In this document: positions 50,076 to 61,248 of the stretch, in pieces
Numbering within the stretch: position 1 is the stretch's first letter
Layout of the letters: every line of letters starts with the position of its first letter
Assembly (NCBI RefSeq): GCF_018873765.1
Contig: NC_057923.1
Span: 59,204,593-59,268,592 of the forward strand
Length of the DNA stretch: 64,000 nucleotides
Direction of reading: 5' to 3'
Origin: Telopea speciosissima
Taxonomy: Eukaryota > Streptophyta > Magnoliopsida > Proteales > Proteaceae
Translations under genes and position numbers: made by a program
The notes under the pieces: model-generated
Seen by the model: the letters and a program-made list of their open reading frames with translations, nothing else
What the model was told of the DNA's origin: nothing
Databases searched by the model: none

Positions 50076-51614
50076 ATGATTCTCAGTGGCTTAGAGGGAA
50101 TCCATGGATGTCACGTGGTAGCAATACCATACCCGCGTCGTGGCCACATCAACCCAATGATGAATCTATGCACCCTTCTCGCTTCAAAAGGCTTAACCGT
50201 CACTTTTGTAGTCACCGAAGAATGGCTCTCCTTGCTCGGAGCTGGATCTGGATCAGGATCAGGATCGACTCCAAACATACCCAACATCCAGTTTCGCACC
50301 ATTCCAAATGTAATCCCATCGGAGCTTACTGGTGGGTCGGATTTTGTTGCCTTCTTTGAGGCTGTTTCCACGAAGATGGAAGCTCCATTTAATCAGCTTC
50401 TTGATCAACTCGAACTGCCCGCAACTTGTATTATAGCAGACACTTTCTTGGCATGGGCAGTTGCCGTAGGGAACCGGAGGAATATTCCGGTGGCTTCGCT
50501 CTGGCCGATGTCTTCTTCAATGTTTTCATTTCACTATCATTATCACCTCTTTGTTGCTAGCGGCCATCTACCATTTCAAATTGATAACATCTCAGGTTTT
50601 GTGTTCAAAAAAGATTCTTAATTCTACCATATGGGTCAAGTTAAGTCAGAATTGGCATTGCACTGAACCTGTTTTTTTTTTTGCTTCACAGAGAAGAAAG
50701 ATGAGATCATAACTTACATCCCAGGAATCCCTGCAATACGCCTAGGAGATCTGGCATCCATTTACATGTGCAAGAATGAAATTATGAAGATAGTATTAGA
50801 AGCCTTCTCTTGGGTAACCAAAGCACAATTCATTATCTCTACTTCCTTCTATGAGCTTCAAGCCCATACGATTGACACCTTAAGGAAAACACTTCCAATA
50901 CCCATTTACCCAATAGGTCCTTCCATCCCTTTCATGGCACTTCAAGACAGAGTCACACCCTCTGAGACCAGAAATGGTAGTAATTCTGTGGATTACCTCA
51001 AGTGGCTGGACTGTCAACCCAAAAATTCTGTCTTGTATGTCGCTTTTGGTAGTTTCTTATCTACGTCGGCCTCACAAATGCATGAAATTGCACTTGGGTT
51101 GCAGAGCAGTGGGGTTCGATACTTGTGGGTTGCTCGTAGTGAAGCCCTCAACTTGCAGGAAACTTGTGGTGAAATGGGATTAGTAATACCATGGTGTGAC
51201 CAATTGAGGGTCTTATGTCATTCCTCGGTGGCAGGGTTCTTGACACATTGTGGATGGAATTCAATACTAGAAGCCATTTACTCAGGGGTTCCAATGCTCA
51301 CTTTTCCTCTGTTTGTTGACCAACCTCCTAACAGTACTTTGATTGTGGAAGAGTGGAAGATCGGCTTGAGGGTGAAAGAAGAGACTGGAGTGGGAAAAGT
51401 GGTTGGAAGAGATAAGATTGCTCGCATTGTGCGAAGGTTGATGGATGGAGAAGGAGTACTACAGCTGAGGGAAAGAGCTAAAACACTTCAGAGTTCTTGT
51501 CAAAGAGCTATTGAGAAGGATGGATCTACTTTCCAAAACCTCCATGCTTTTATAGGTGGTCTTGTAGGAAAAATTTTTGCTGCTACAAGGCTATCAGCAA
51601 CGGAAATGGAATAA
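50076..51614 (+). CDS. UGT87A2-like: UDP-glycosyltransferase, UGT87A type (UGT copy 4, intact, altered C terminus)
   Basis: Exons 50076-50595 and 50692-51614 (phase-1 intron of only 96 nt) give 480 residues. The N terminus is MILSGLEGIHGCHVVAIPYP. The catalytic His lies in RRGHINP (Arg in place of the usual Gly) and the Asp in IIADTFLAWA. The PSPG box at about 331-374 contains GFLTHCGWNSILEAIYSG and ends VDQ. The Gly-Ser loop is the longest of the four (GSGSGSGST). The last 15 codons (GKIFAATRLSATEME, stop 51612-51614) lie inside a MITE. The ancestral ending can still be read beyond the element at 51741 as SISNLETC, homologous to the end of copy 1. It is expected to be an active cytosolic glucosyltransferase unless the new tail interferes. 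Copy 1 is its closest relative in this window. Confidence 0.9.
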
Positions 51615-51731
51615 TTCACTTCCCTTTTGGGTTCATAAATATCCTCCCAGGTTTTAGTATTTTTTAAATTACCCCTTAAGATCTCAGTTCCTTGGTTGCC
51701 ACCCTTGTAGCAGGATTCCTAAATTTCGTCC
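51567..51731. mobile_element. 165-bp MITE forming the 3' end of UGT copy 4
   Basis: It is flanked by the perfect 9-bp repeat GGTCTTGTA (51558-51566 and 51732-51740). Its ends are GGAAAAATTT and, on the other strand, GGACGAAATTT, with an inner inverted CTGCTACAAGG word. A 9-bp duplication suggests a MULE-type MITE. It supplies 48 nt of coding sequence, including the stop, to the UGT gene. Confidence 0.75.
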
Positions 51732-51740
51732 GGTCTTGTA

Positions 51741-52910
51741 AGCATTAGCAATCTTGAAACTTGCTAATGAAATAGCTTTGTTGGTTGTGATCAAATTTCA
51801 CTAATGAGGTAATCTGTTTCAGAATGCATTACTTTAAAACATCTCAGAAAATGAAACTCATGTAAAAAAAAAAAAAAAAAAAAGGCAAATGAAACACTGA
51901 ATTTGATAAATATTCTCGTAGAATCGAAAACGAAGTTTTAATTTACATGTCTAACTGAACAGCTCTGAAATGGTATCCCTCTTTCTTATTCTCAAGCAAG
52001 CCCTTAGTTGATCTACGACTTATGTTTCATCTTTCGTTTCTTCTTTCTTTTTTTTTTTTTTTTTTTTTATTTATTGAAAAGATATCGATCAATTCCGATT
52101 TTTTCATTATTTTTTTTTTGCTGAGATTAACAACAAATGTGAAATTGAATAGATTTGAATTGAAAAAAGGATTCATACAGTCAACCCAATTTATTTAGGA
52201 CTCCAAAGCTCAATGAAATTGAGTTTGAGCATCGAAGGATTAAGAAAAGAAAAAATATTCGAATACCTGTAATCTTTTCCAGATAAAAAAGTGACGAACT
52301 TGGCTTGTGGCAGTAAAAAGGAACTTGGGTGGGCTTCACGCAATTTGTATTTTCTCGTGTTGAGAGTATCTCAAGTAAGCCTAAATGCCCTCAGGACAAT
52401 TGAGAAAATATATGCATGATTTAGAATATAATATATCTTCTTCTTTTAATATGAAATCCCTTTTTATAAAAATTATTTTTTATCCTCAACTTAAAGAGTT
52501 TTTGGGAATGAGATAAAAGGACAATAGGACAATCAAAAGAATGTTACAATTTCTAAATTCACCACTTTGGTGACAACGAGAAACACCCTTCAGTAATTAT
52601 GTTTAAGATTGTATCCAAGTTTCAACACTTCCAACAAATGTGAGATTGTTATATAGAATATGAAAGTAAAGGGCTTGCATGATAACACTTACGTTTTTGG
52701 ACGATGTTTCTATTCTAAACATAGGTTTTTGTATTTTTGTATCTGGGTCAAATTTGTGGACCAAAACGTGTTTGGTAATGCATAATAGTTTCTATTTTTA
52801 GATAAAAAAAAGACACAAAAACGCATTTGTTATGCGCAATAATTTATGTTTCTGAAATTTCTATAAAATTTAAAAAACTTCCATTAAATACACAAAAACT
52901 TGGTGGCGGT
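51741..52910. other. 3' flank of UGT copy 4
   Basis: It begins with the stranded ancestral C-terminal codons of copy 4, then sequence shared with the 3' flanks of other copies (CACTAATGAGGTAATCTG, 51801; GGATTCATACAGTCAACCCA, 52169). Poly-A (51866-51884) and poly-T (52050-52069) runs are present. There is no further gene. Confidence 0.5.
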
Positions 52911-52914
52911 GCTT

Positions 52915-53112
52915 GCTATGGTGGTGGTGGTGGTGGTGGTATCATGGAGGTGGTGGCAACAGTGAAGGTGGCGATGGTGGCAATGGCAGTGGGTGGTGTA
53001 GGCGGTGGTGGAAGTGGCAATGGCAATCGTGGTGGTGGTAGCAATGGTGGTGATAATGGAGGTGGTAGTTGTGGTGGTGATGGAAGTGGCAATGACAATA
53101 GTGGAAGTGATT
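52915..53112 (+). repeat. imperfect (GGT)n minisatellite
   Basis: Irregular GGT/GGTGGC/GGAGGT triplets run for about 200 bases. They open a Gly- and Val-rich frame on one strand and Thr/Ser- or Pro-rich frames on the other, which is expected of such repeats; I do not call a gene. Confidence 0.75.
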
Positions 53113-53119
53113 GAAGTTG

Positions 53120-53750
53120 CACTAGAAATGGTATTTAATTTTGAACATGAAATTATTGTTTTTTCCATCAAATTAACAATATGCTCATTAAAGAGCAACT
53201 CACGCTCTCCAGAGTTCCATTAATTGTACTGAAAGGAAAAGTGGAGAATAGTGACGTCCCAAGTTTAGAACATCCATTCACCGATTGGCTTTGCTCGATC
53301 CTTTCTTTGGGGACCAAGTATGAGTCTCCCAAGCAAGAAAGAATCCCCACGCTTTCCTCAAAAAGGTTTTTATATGCATGGTTATGTACCATACATGTAT
53401 GACCGTGCATACAACCTTTTGAAAGTTTTTCTCTCTCCTCCTTTTGTAATGTTGGACTTTTTATTGATAAGATATGCGTTATCATTGATGTTGGCGTGGG
53501 AGTTTCCTCCCACAAATTAGGGGGAGAGGGGTAAAATGAATGTACTACAATGCGATTTTACGATCTTAACACGTGGATGATGCGATATCCAACGGTGCAA
53601 ACTCGATTGCACTTCTTTGTTTTTTTTTTTTCCTTCTCAAGTTTGGGTTGGATGTCAGCGTATCATCCACTTGTTGAGCTTGCAAAGCCGCACCGCTAGA
53701 TTAGTACACTATAGAGTAATTTTTTTTTTTCCTTGTAACCCTCTCCATCC
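53120..53750. other. intergenic spacer upstream of the last UGT relic
   Basis: Several short overlapping frames (53168-53515, 53181-53402) have no recognisable similarity. A poly-T run lies at 53619-53630. No gene is supported. Confidence 0.4.
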
Positions 53751-53751
53751 A

Positions 53752-53905
53752 AGATCCGGCTCTTCTCCAAGGAGCTCAACGCTCAAGGGGCATCCAAGGG
53801 TTAGGCTGTGCCGCACACATCTCAACGCATGTCTAAAAATATGTGCAGTACAACCCAATGGCTAAATGCTCCCTAAGCATGCTAGGCTCCCTGGAGAGCA
53901 GCTCA
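53752..53905. mobile_element. foldback repeat, copy 1
   Basis: It starts GATCCGGCTCTTCTCCAAGG and runs to CTCCCTGGAGAGCAGCTC. The inner part is an imperfect palindrome around GTGCCGCACACATCTCAA and ATATGTGCAGTACAACCC. A related copy lies at 56205-56375. Confidence 0.55.
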
Positions 53906-53960
53906 ACGCCTCCATCCATCTATATTAGAAAGAGATCGATCACCCCTTCCTCACACTCCT

Positions 53961-54011
53961 AAAGCTCAAGTTTCTTCCAAAGCTCCGAGCACTAACCATC
54001 AGTATTCGGCA
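53961..54011 (+). promoter_or_regulatory. conserved UGT 5' leader block, relic copy 5
   Basis: AAGCTCAAGTTTCTTCCAAA is followed by GCTCCGAGCACTAACCATCA and ATTCGGCA before the degraded start, so the promoter-proximal part was duplicated with this copy. Confidence 0.55.
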
Positions 54012-54537
54012 ATGTCTGCCAATGGCTTAGAAAGAATGGAAGGCTGCCACGTGGTGGCAATACCATACCCTATTACCCTAGTCGTGGCCATATCAGCCAA
54101 ATGTTGAATGTGTGCACCCTTCTCGCTTCAAAAGGCTTAGCCGCCGCTATTACATTTGTAGTCACGGAAGAGTGGCTCACATTAATCGGACCAGGATCTG
54201 GATCAGTTCCAGCCACACCCAACATCCGGTTTCGAACCATTCCCAATGTTATCCCATCAGAGGTGACTCGTGGATCGGATTACGCCGGCTTCATTGAAGC
54301 TGTTTACTCAAAGATGGAAGCTTCATTTGATCAGCTTCTTGATCAGCTCGAGCCGCCTGCAACTTGTATTATAGCTGACACTTTCTTGGCCTGGGCAGTA
54401 TCCATATGGAACCGGAGGAATATTCCGGTAACTAACTTCGCTCTGACCGATGTCGCCGTCGATGTTTTCATTGCATTATCATTTTCACCTCCTTGTTGCT
54501 CACAATCATCAACCAATTCCATTTGAAAAAATCTCAG
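54012..54537 (+). pseudogene. UGT87A-like exon 1 pseudogene (UGT copy 5)
   Basis: The start is intact (MSANGLERMEGCHVVAIPYP). The next bases carry an extra eight (TATTACCC) that shift the frame just before the catalytic His region. The reading frame resumes at 54101 with MLNVCTLLASKG and runs through VVTEEW, IPSEV and IIADTFLAWAV. A second frame change lies near NIPV (about 54430), where the others read LWPMAPS. The exon still ends at a proper donor (ATCTCAG|GTAGC), but no exon 2 follows: copia and other sequence begins within about 200 bp. It lacks the PSPG box and cannot make an active enzyme. Confidence 0.85.
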
Positions 54538-54734
54538 GTAGCTAGCATTCTCTTTCCCTTTCTTGTATTAAACAATCATGCAATGGTAAGTAATAAGTAG
54601 CATGAAATGAAGGGCTGAACAATTAATATACAGATCAATTACTTGACGCTAGCTAGGGGGAAAGTATGGATCAGCTTCCCGCACATGAAGGCTTCATGTA
54701 CAGTTTCCTGACAACCACTCTCCTCATTACTTGT

Positions 54735-54912
54735 TCCTATATACGTTTGGTTGTCTATTTTTCCCCTTTCTTAGACCATATAACTCTCACCAAATGCAAC
54801 TTGGTTCATCCCCTTGTGTCTTCCTTGAGTACTCTCTCTCATATGGGATATCATTGTATAGATATGGAGACTCATCAAATTTACATTACTCGTCATGTCC
54901 GTTTTACGGCTG
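54735..54912 (+). pseudogene. old copia element: integrase C-terminal relic
   Basis: Split between two plus-strand frames are FFPFLRPYNSHQMQLGSSPC, then VFLEYSLS, and SHMGYHCIDMETHQIYITRH followed by VRF. These match the usual copia segment after the integrase core (RPYN-HK---RS--CVFLGYS---KGY-C-D---G--YISRHV-F). A frameshift separates the two parts. It belongs to the same element as the reverse-transcriptase pieces at 56555 and 61527. Confidence 0.65.
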
Positions 54913-54916
54913 AACA

Positions 54917-55975
54917 GGTATGATTTGATTTCAATTTCGGATTGATATCAATAAAATAAAATTTTGATAAAAAAAATTGAAATTGTTTTGATTGCATCAA
55001 TTCAAAATATTTCAAGAATAAAAAATCCATTTAGTAGTTCAATTTTTAAGAATAGATACAATGGAGTGGGGATACAGTCTTCACCTGGCACCTTCTTCTT
55101 CTCCAAAACAAGCATAAATTCCAGAAGTCCAATGCTTAAAAAATTTAGCTCAACAAGAGATCAGGTTTCCTGCTCGGGTCCAAATTGCAATTCTAGGCCA
55201 AGAGGAGTAGCAGATCCAGAATCATAACCACACAAACAACAATGACAAAAAAACATAACACTAAAATCAAAGACAGCCAAGAATGAAGCACCATCATCAA
55301 AACAATAGAGACAAAAAATACATAGAAAGATTTCTAATTTCGCCGAGTAATTAAAGATATAATGAAAGAAATAAGCCACAGAGCCTAGGCATGAAGGGAA
55401 ACAATTCAGGATAAAACATCTATTTCTTGGCAAGTGAAGACTAACCTGCACCCTTCAAAATTTCCCCATCATGGACCCACTTTCTCCAATGAAAAGTAAC
55501 TTACCCATTTGGGAAGGGAGAAAAACCCCATATCTGAAGATGGAGCTCGAATAGCCAGTATTTTAGCTTCTTTCCCAATCGGAAATTCAACGATCTAGAC
55601 ACCCTAGTTCGACCAAATCTGGAATCTGTAGAAATGCTTGTTCGATCATGAAATCGGAATAAAGAGCTCTGTGCCCTAGATGGCTATATCGCGACAAGTG
55701 CTTTCGAAATAGCCATTTTCTCCCTAGTTCTTCATCCAGATAGCGCCTTAGCCTTCTCTCTTTTTGTCTATTGTTGAAAAGGAAGGTTCAAAAAAACCTG
55801 CAGAACCACAAAGAAAAAGAAGTCTGGACGAAGATGGGGGAAGAAAAGAGGATTCAAAATTTCTCTTTCATTTCATTTTTACTTCACTGAAATGGATGTG
55901 TAAAAATCAAACCAAAGAATTTTTTGAAATTGAGACCACCTCATGAAATTGAAATAGAAATCAAACCAAAATACC
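54917..55975. mobile_element. probable TIR element inserted in the old copia relic
   Basis: The left end (TATGATTTGATTTCAATTTC) and the right end read on the other strand (TTTGGTTTGATTTCTATTTC, then AATTTCATGAGG) are similar. Between them lies about 1 kb with no recognisable protein. Boundaries are approximate and no clear target duplication is seen. Confidence 0.4.
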
Positions 55976-56204
55976 CATTAACGAACTCCAGCCCTTCTAT
56001 TTTGGGGCTGCTCCATCGTCCCCTCCACCTTCTCCTTGGGCCTTGATCCCATCATCCCCTTCACTCTCGTCTCCACTAGAGCTGATTCTGCACCACCACC
56101 ACCATCTCCCTCTCCTTTACCAGTACCCCCTCCACCCCCACTCTCCCCGGTCCAATGCGCCACCAAAACCAGACCCTAGGCCGAGCTTTACAATCAATAC
56201 CCTC
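55976..56204 (+). pseudogene. old copia element: proline-rich linker region
   Basis: The plus-strand frame is rich in Pro and Ser (APPPPSPSPLPVPPPPPLSP) and ends in a stop near 56178. Position and composition fit the variable linker between integrase and reverse transcriptase of copia elements. This assignment rests on context. Confidence 0.35.
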
Positions 56205-56375
56205 AATTGAGCTCGTCTCCAGGGAGCCCAGCACACCTAGGGAGCATTCAGCCGCTGGGTTGTGCCACACATATCCTTAGGCATATGCCAAGATGTGTGC
56301 AGCACAGCCGCACCCTTGAACGCCCCCTGGGCGTGCCTTGGTGCTGACCTCCCTTGAGAGGAGCCGGATCCCAAT
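56205..56375. mobile_element. foldback repeat, copy 2
   Basis: Related to the segment at 53752-53905: GAGCTCGTCTCCAGGGAGCC, GGGTTGTGCCACACATATCC, GATGTGTGCAGCACAGCC and a closing GAGGAGCCGGATCC. The inner words are imperfectly inverted. Confidence 0.5.
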
Positions 56376-56554
56376 ACCCTCCACCACCACTGCCCCTACC
56401 CTCTCCCCAACCCATGGCCACCCCTACATTGCCACCTCTCACTCCCTCTAAAACCCATCCCATGACCCTTTAGGAGTAAGGCCCCGCCCTAACCCTCAAC
56501 TCCATCATACCACCACTACCACCCCCCCCCCTTGACTTCACCGAGACTAATAAG

Positions 56555-56640
56555 TTACCCGCATGATGGGCAATCATGACAGGTGAATTTAACGCATTTG
56601 TTCGAAATGACAGATGGACACTTGTTTCTCCCAATCCCTG
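56555..56640 (+). pseudogene. old copia element: start of reverse transcriptase
   Basis: MTGEFNAFVRNDRWTLVSPN matches the start of the copia reverse-transcriptase domain (EF-AL-RN-TW-LV). The frame is cut at 56640 by the younger copia element and continues at 61522 with P-VLNHVGCKW. Confidence 0.75.
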
Positions 56641-56922
56641 TGATAGAAAGCATAAACTAGAAGAATCCATTGATGTGTGAATCATATCACTTGAGTTATT
56701 TTCTTAGCTATTGTGTAAAATATATACAGAAAATACAAATGGAGAAAATCTCTCCAAGATAAAATCTTAAAAACAATCTTCCTATAACGGGGAAGGGAGA
56801 TATGAAGGAAAGAATAAATTAGAGGGAGGATTAGTGGGAGAGAATCCGTGGAGGATATACAAGGGAAGATTTTCTTGGTGGGGTTGGTGAGATGAGCTGG
56901 ACGTGTTTGATGTGCACCAATA
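56641..56922 (-). repeat. copia 3' LTR
   Basis: This 282-bp long terminal repeat is a direct copy of 61249-61521. It carries ACGTGTTTGATGTGCACC where the 5' LTR has the shorter GCGTGCGCC. Confidence 0.92.
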
Positions 56923-56929
56923 CTCCCCC

Positions 56930-59900
56930 TCAAGTTGGAGCATGGAGATTGGAGATGCCCAACTTGGACCGTAGATACAGAAATTGCTCACGGCCAAGAG
57001 ACTTTGTAAACAAATCGGCTAATTGATCTTGGCTGTAAACCTTGGCCGTATGAAGAAATCCTTGCTTGATCTTGTCATGAACCACGTGGCAGTCTATCTC
57101 GATGTGTTTAGTGCGCTCGTGAAAGACCGGATTGGCGGCGATGTGAAGGGCCGTTGTATTATCGCAATAGAGAGGGATGGGTGCACTGATGGAGGTGCCC
57201 AAATCATGTAACAAGTACGAGAGCCATGTAAGCTCACAGGTGGCCATAGCCATGGCTCGATATTCGGCTTCAGCCGAGGATCTGGAAACCGTGGTTTGTT
57301 TCTTGGTCTTCCAGGAGATGGGACTAGAGCCAATGAAGACACAATATCCAGTGGTGGACCGGCGGGTCATTGGACAGCCCGCCCAATCTGAGTCACAATA
57401 GGCTCGTAAAGAGAGATCCGATTGGCGTGGAAAAAAAATGCCTTGCCCTGGTGTAGCCTTGATGTAGCGAAGTAACTGAATGCTGGCATCAAGGTGAGGT
57501 TGTCGAGGCTGATGCATAAATTGACTTAAAATGTTGACCGTGTGCACATAGTCAAGTCTGGTGACCGTCAAGTAGATCAGCCGGCCGATCAGCCGTCGAT
57601 AAACGGAGGGATCAGAGAGAACATCCCCCTCGGAGTCGGACAATTTTAGATTCTGTTCCATAGGGAAATCGACATGGCGAGCACCAGTAAGGCCCGAGTC
57701 TGCAAGAATGTCTAAAGCATACTTGCGTTGAGAGACATAGAGGCCGGATCTGGAGCATGCAATCTCAAGGCCGAGGAAATATTTGAGTGCCCCGAGGTCC
57801 TTGGTTTGGAATTGCTTACAAATGAGTGTCTTCACAGTGTTGATGGTAGAAATGTCCGAGCCAGTGATGACGATGTCATCGACATACACAAGAACAAAAA
57901 CAGAAGTGTCGTGTTGATGAAGAAAAAAAAGGGAGTGATCAGCCTGAGATTGTGTGAAGCCGGAGTGCAATAGGGCCTGCGAGAACTTCGAGAACCAATT
58001 GCGAGAGGCCTATTTGAGACCGTACAACGATTTTTGCAAGTGACACACGAGGCTCTCCCCCTTTCGTCGAAAACCCGGGGGGGGGGAGTCATGTAAACCT
58101 CCTCATGAAGGTCTCCGTGTAAAAAGGCATTGTTTACATCTAATTGATGCAAAGGCCAATTACGAGCAGCAGCAATGGCAAGTAGAGCGCAAACAGTGAC
58201 CAACTTTGCTACGGGGGCAAAAGTGTCATGATAATCAATTCCCTCAATCTGAGTATACCCTTTGGCCACAAGCCGCGCCTTATAGCACTCAATAGAACCG
58301 TCAGAGTGGCTCTTGATTTTATAGACCCATTTGGAGCCAATGGCTTGCTTGCCAGGGGGTAAAGGAACCATGGTCCAGGTAGCATTTTTCTCAAGGGCCA
58401 CAATCTCAGCGTGCATAGCATCACGCCATTCCTGTGACTTCATAGCTGTGGTAAAATTTGTAGGCTCACTAGTAACAGAGAGAGAGCTAAGAAAAGAAAA
58501 ATGATTAGGACTAAAACGATCATATGATAAGAACTCAGAGAGAGGGTGAGGAGTACTTGAACCAACAGAAGATGAAGAGCGTGCGCGGGCAGTGGAAACA
58601 TAAAAATCTTTAAGGCGGGAGGGTGGGGCACGGGTGCGGGGTGGGAGGATTCGTTTTGGTGGATCGGGAGAATGTGGGGTGGGGTTGTGGGGGTGGTGTC
58701 GGGTTCAGGGCTTGGTGGGGGCTGTGGGGAATCAGGTATGTTGGGTTCGGTTGGTGGGAGTGGAGAGGGGGTGGTGAGATTTGGTGACCAATCATCGTCA
58801 TGAGCGAGGGGGGGGGAAGTGGTAAAATAGGGGATGGGGAGGTGGGGTGAAGCATGCTATAAGGAAAAATTGATTCATGAAAGAGGACATCACGTGAAAC
58901 ATAAATGTGGTGAGTGGTGAGATCAAAGATTCTATAGCCCTTTTGACCATAGGGGTATCCAACAAAAATTCCCAGGGAAGCACGTTGATCAAATTTATGT
59001 TTAACAGTGGGATTTCTACCAAAACAGAGGCAGCCAAACACGCGTAGGGAAGATAAAAGGGGTTTTTTTTGAAAAAGAACCTCATAGGGGGTTTGATGGT
59101 TGAGCACAGCAGTGGGTAAGCGATTGATGAGAAAAGCAGCGGTGAGGATGCATTCCCCCCAAAAGGATAACGGAAGGTTAGCCTGAAAACGTAAGGCCCG
59201 GGCAATGGTGAGTAAATGGCGGTGTTTACGCTCCACAACACCATTTTGCTGTGGAGTGTGAACACAACTGGATTGGTGTATGACCCCTAGTGAGCGGAAA
59301 AATTCTGAATTCTGTTTGTTAAAAAAATCCCGGGCATTGTCAGAGCGAATCCGACGAACGAAAACATTAAATTGTGTTTGTACCATTGCCATAAAATAAC
59401 GAATAAAGGTAGAGGCATCAGATTTATGATTCATCAAATAAACCCATGTAGTCCATGAGAAGTCATCAACCACTGTTAAAAAATAACGTGCACCGGTATG
59501 AGAAGAAATACCAAAAGGTCCCCAAACATCAACATGAATCAATTCAAAACAACATGCAGTTTTAATAGTGCTAGAAGGAAAAGGTAGACGAGTTTGTTTG
59601 GCCAAGGGACAAACGGTGCAAGTGCACTTCTTGGAAAAAATAACATTATTATCTATAGATTGCAAAGTGGGCAATAAAGATGTCGTCGGGTGACCAAGGC
59701 GCCAATGCCAAAGGTCAAAGTGAGAGTCTTAAATAGTCGCAGCAGTGAAGGCGGGTGGGGAATTCAAGAGGTAGAGACCACCATGTTTCCTACCCGTCGC
59801 AAAAGTCTTCATCGATTGTTGGTCCTGAAAAGCACAAGAGGAATCAGAAAAAATGACATGAATATTGGAATCAGTGGTGAGTTGGCTGATAGATAATAAA

Positions 59901-61213
59901 TTGCAGTGAAAATGTGGAACATGTAAAACATTGTGCAAAGTGAGATGAGGAAAAAGTTGCACGCTGCCAACATGGGCAACAGGAGTGTTGGCACCATTTG
60001 GTAGTCCAATACAAAAATTAGGGCGGGCTGTAGTATAGGAAGAGAAAAAAGACAAATTAGACACCATATGATTGGTAGCACCACTGTCGATAATCCAACA
60101 GGGTTGCGAATTAGCGGTGAAACAAGAGGGATTACCTGCAAAATTTGCCAAACCATGAGAATTACCAAACGGAAGCAGGGCCAAAAGCTGTTGCACCTGT
60201 TCGGCTGTGAATGAGGAGGATCCGATAAGTGGATCAACAGGGGATTCATCCAATGGAGAGGAAGCCATGTGGGCACTGTGGAGGTTAGAACCACCACGGG
60301 TAGCAGAATCACGACCACCACGGTTGGCTGAAGAGCCATTGCGAGGGAACCCAAGGGGGTACCCATGTAATTTAAAACACCGGGAGTTGGAGTGCCCGTC
60401 AATATTACAATGCGTGCAATGATATTTGGGGTGAGGGTTGCTGTTCGATTTAGAACTGAATCGTTGATTGGCCTGAGATGCCATGGCAGAGTGCTCGGGT
60501 TGTGAGATTCGAGAATCGGCTAAGTTGCATTGGCGTTCCTCTTGAAGTAGAAGAGAGTAAGCCTTGTTAATGGATGGAAGGGGATCCATTAACAACAGTT
60601 GGCTGCGGACAGCAGCATAAGATTCGTTTAGCCCCTGTAGGAAATCCATCAAATGATCTTCGGCCATGAGGGTGGCGAGTGGTGCAAGAGCATTGCAGGT
60701 GCAAACCGGCAAGGCACGATAAGAAGATAACTCGTCGTGCAAAGCCTTCAAATTGGTGTAGAATTGAGAGATGGAACCAGTGTCTTGGCCAAGAGTAGCA
60801 ATGGTCCGACAAATCTCGAAGATGCGTGGGGCGTTTCCTTGAGAGAAACGATCAAGGAGTTCCTTCCAAATATCAGCGGCATTGGTGTTCCATAGCAGTC
60901 CATTTGCGATGGCTGGAGAGGTGGAATAAATGAGCTATGATGTCACCATACTATTGCATCGAAGCCAGGCAGAGAGGGTTGGTTCTGTAGCAGGTTTTGA
61001 AATAGTGCCAGAGATGAAGCCTATCTTATTCTTGGCCTGAAGAGCCATGGTTACAGCACGGCTCCAGGTGGGGTAGTTATCGCCGGTTAGGAGTTGGGTC
61101 ACCAAGGGACTGCCAGGGTGATCGGATGAGTGTAGAAAATATGGGGAAGAAGGATCAGCTGTGGGAATGACATTGCTAGAAGTAGTAGCAGCAGCTTGGG
61201 GTTCCACAGCCAT
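56930..61213 (-). pseudogene. copia gag-pol polyprotein, disrupted
   Basis: Domains appear in the normal order on the minus strand. GAG starts at the ATG 61211-61213 and has a CCHC knuckle CTHCNIDGHSNSRC (near 60400). The protease motif WIIDSGATNHMV is near 60080. The integrase has HVDVWGPF, RSDNARDF and QQNGVVERKH (59550-59240). The reverse transcriptase has GSKWVYKIK and [11 protein letters not shown], then [12 protein letters not shown] (about 57880). RNase H has AYCDSDWAGC and ends with HIEIDCHVVHDKI and LADLFTKSLG. Lesions are a TAG at 60935-60937, a TAA at 59729-59731, a frameshift in the linker near 58620, a frameshift at a G-run near 58080 and a TAG at 58010-58012. It encodes no working polyprotein but could be mobilised in trans. 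Confidence 0.9.
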
Positions 61214-61248
61214 GGAAAAAAACTGAAGGATCGACTAGACTGATACCA

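Noticed and set aside
52827-53223. Gly-rich open frames and their Pro/Thr-rich antisense frames
   Set aside because: They are produced by the (GGT)n minisatellite. No signal peptide or domain gives them support.
57023-60422. Plus-strand frames across the copia element
   Set aside because: They are antisense shadows of the minus-strand gag-pol and lack any domain of their own.
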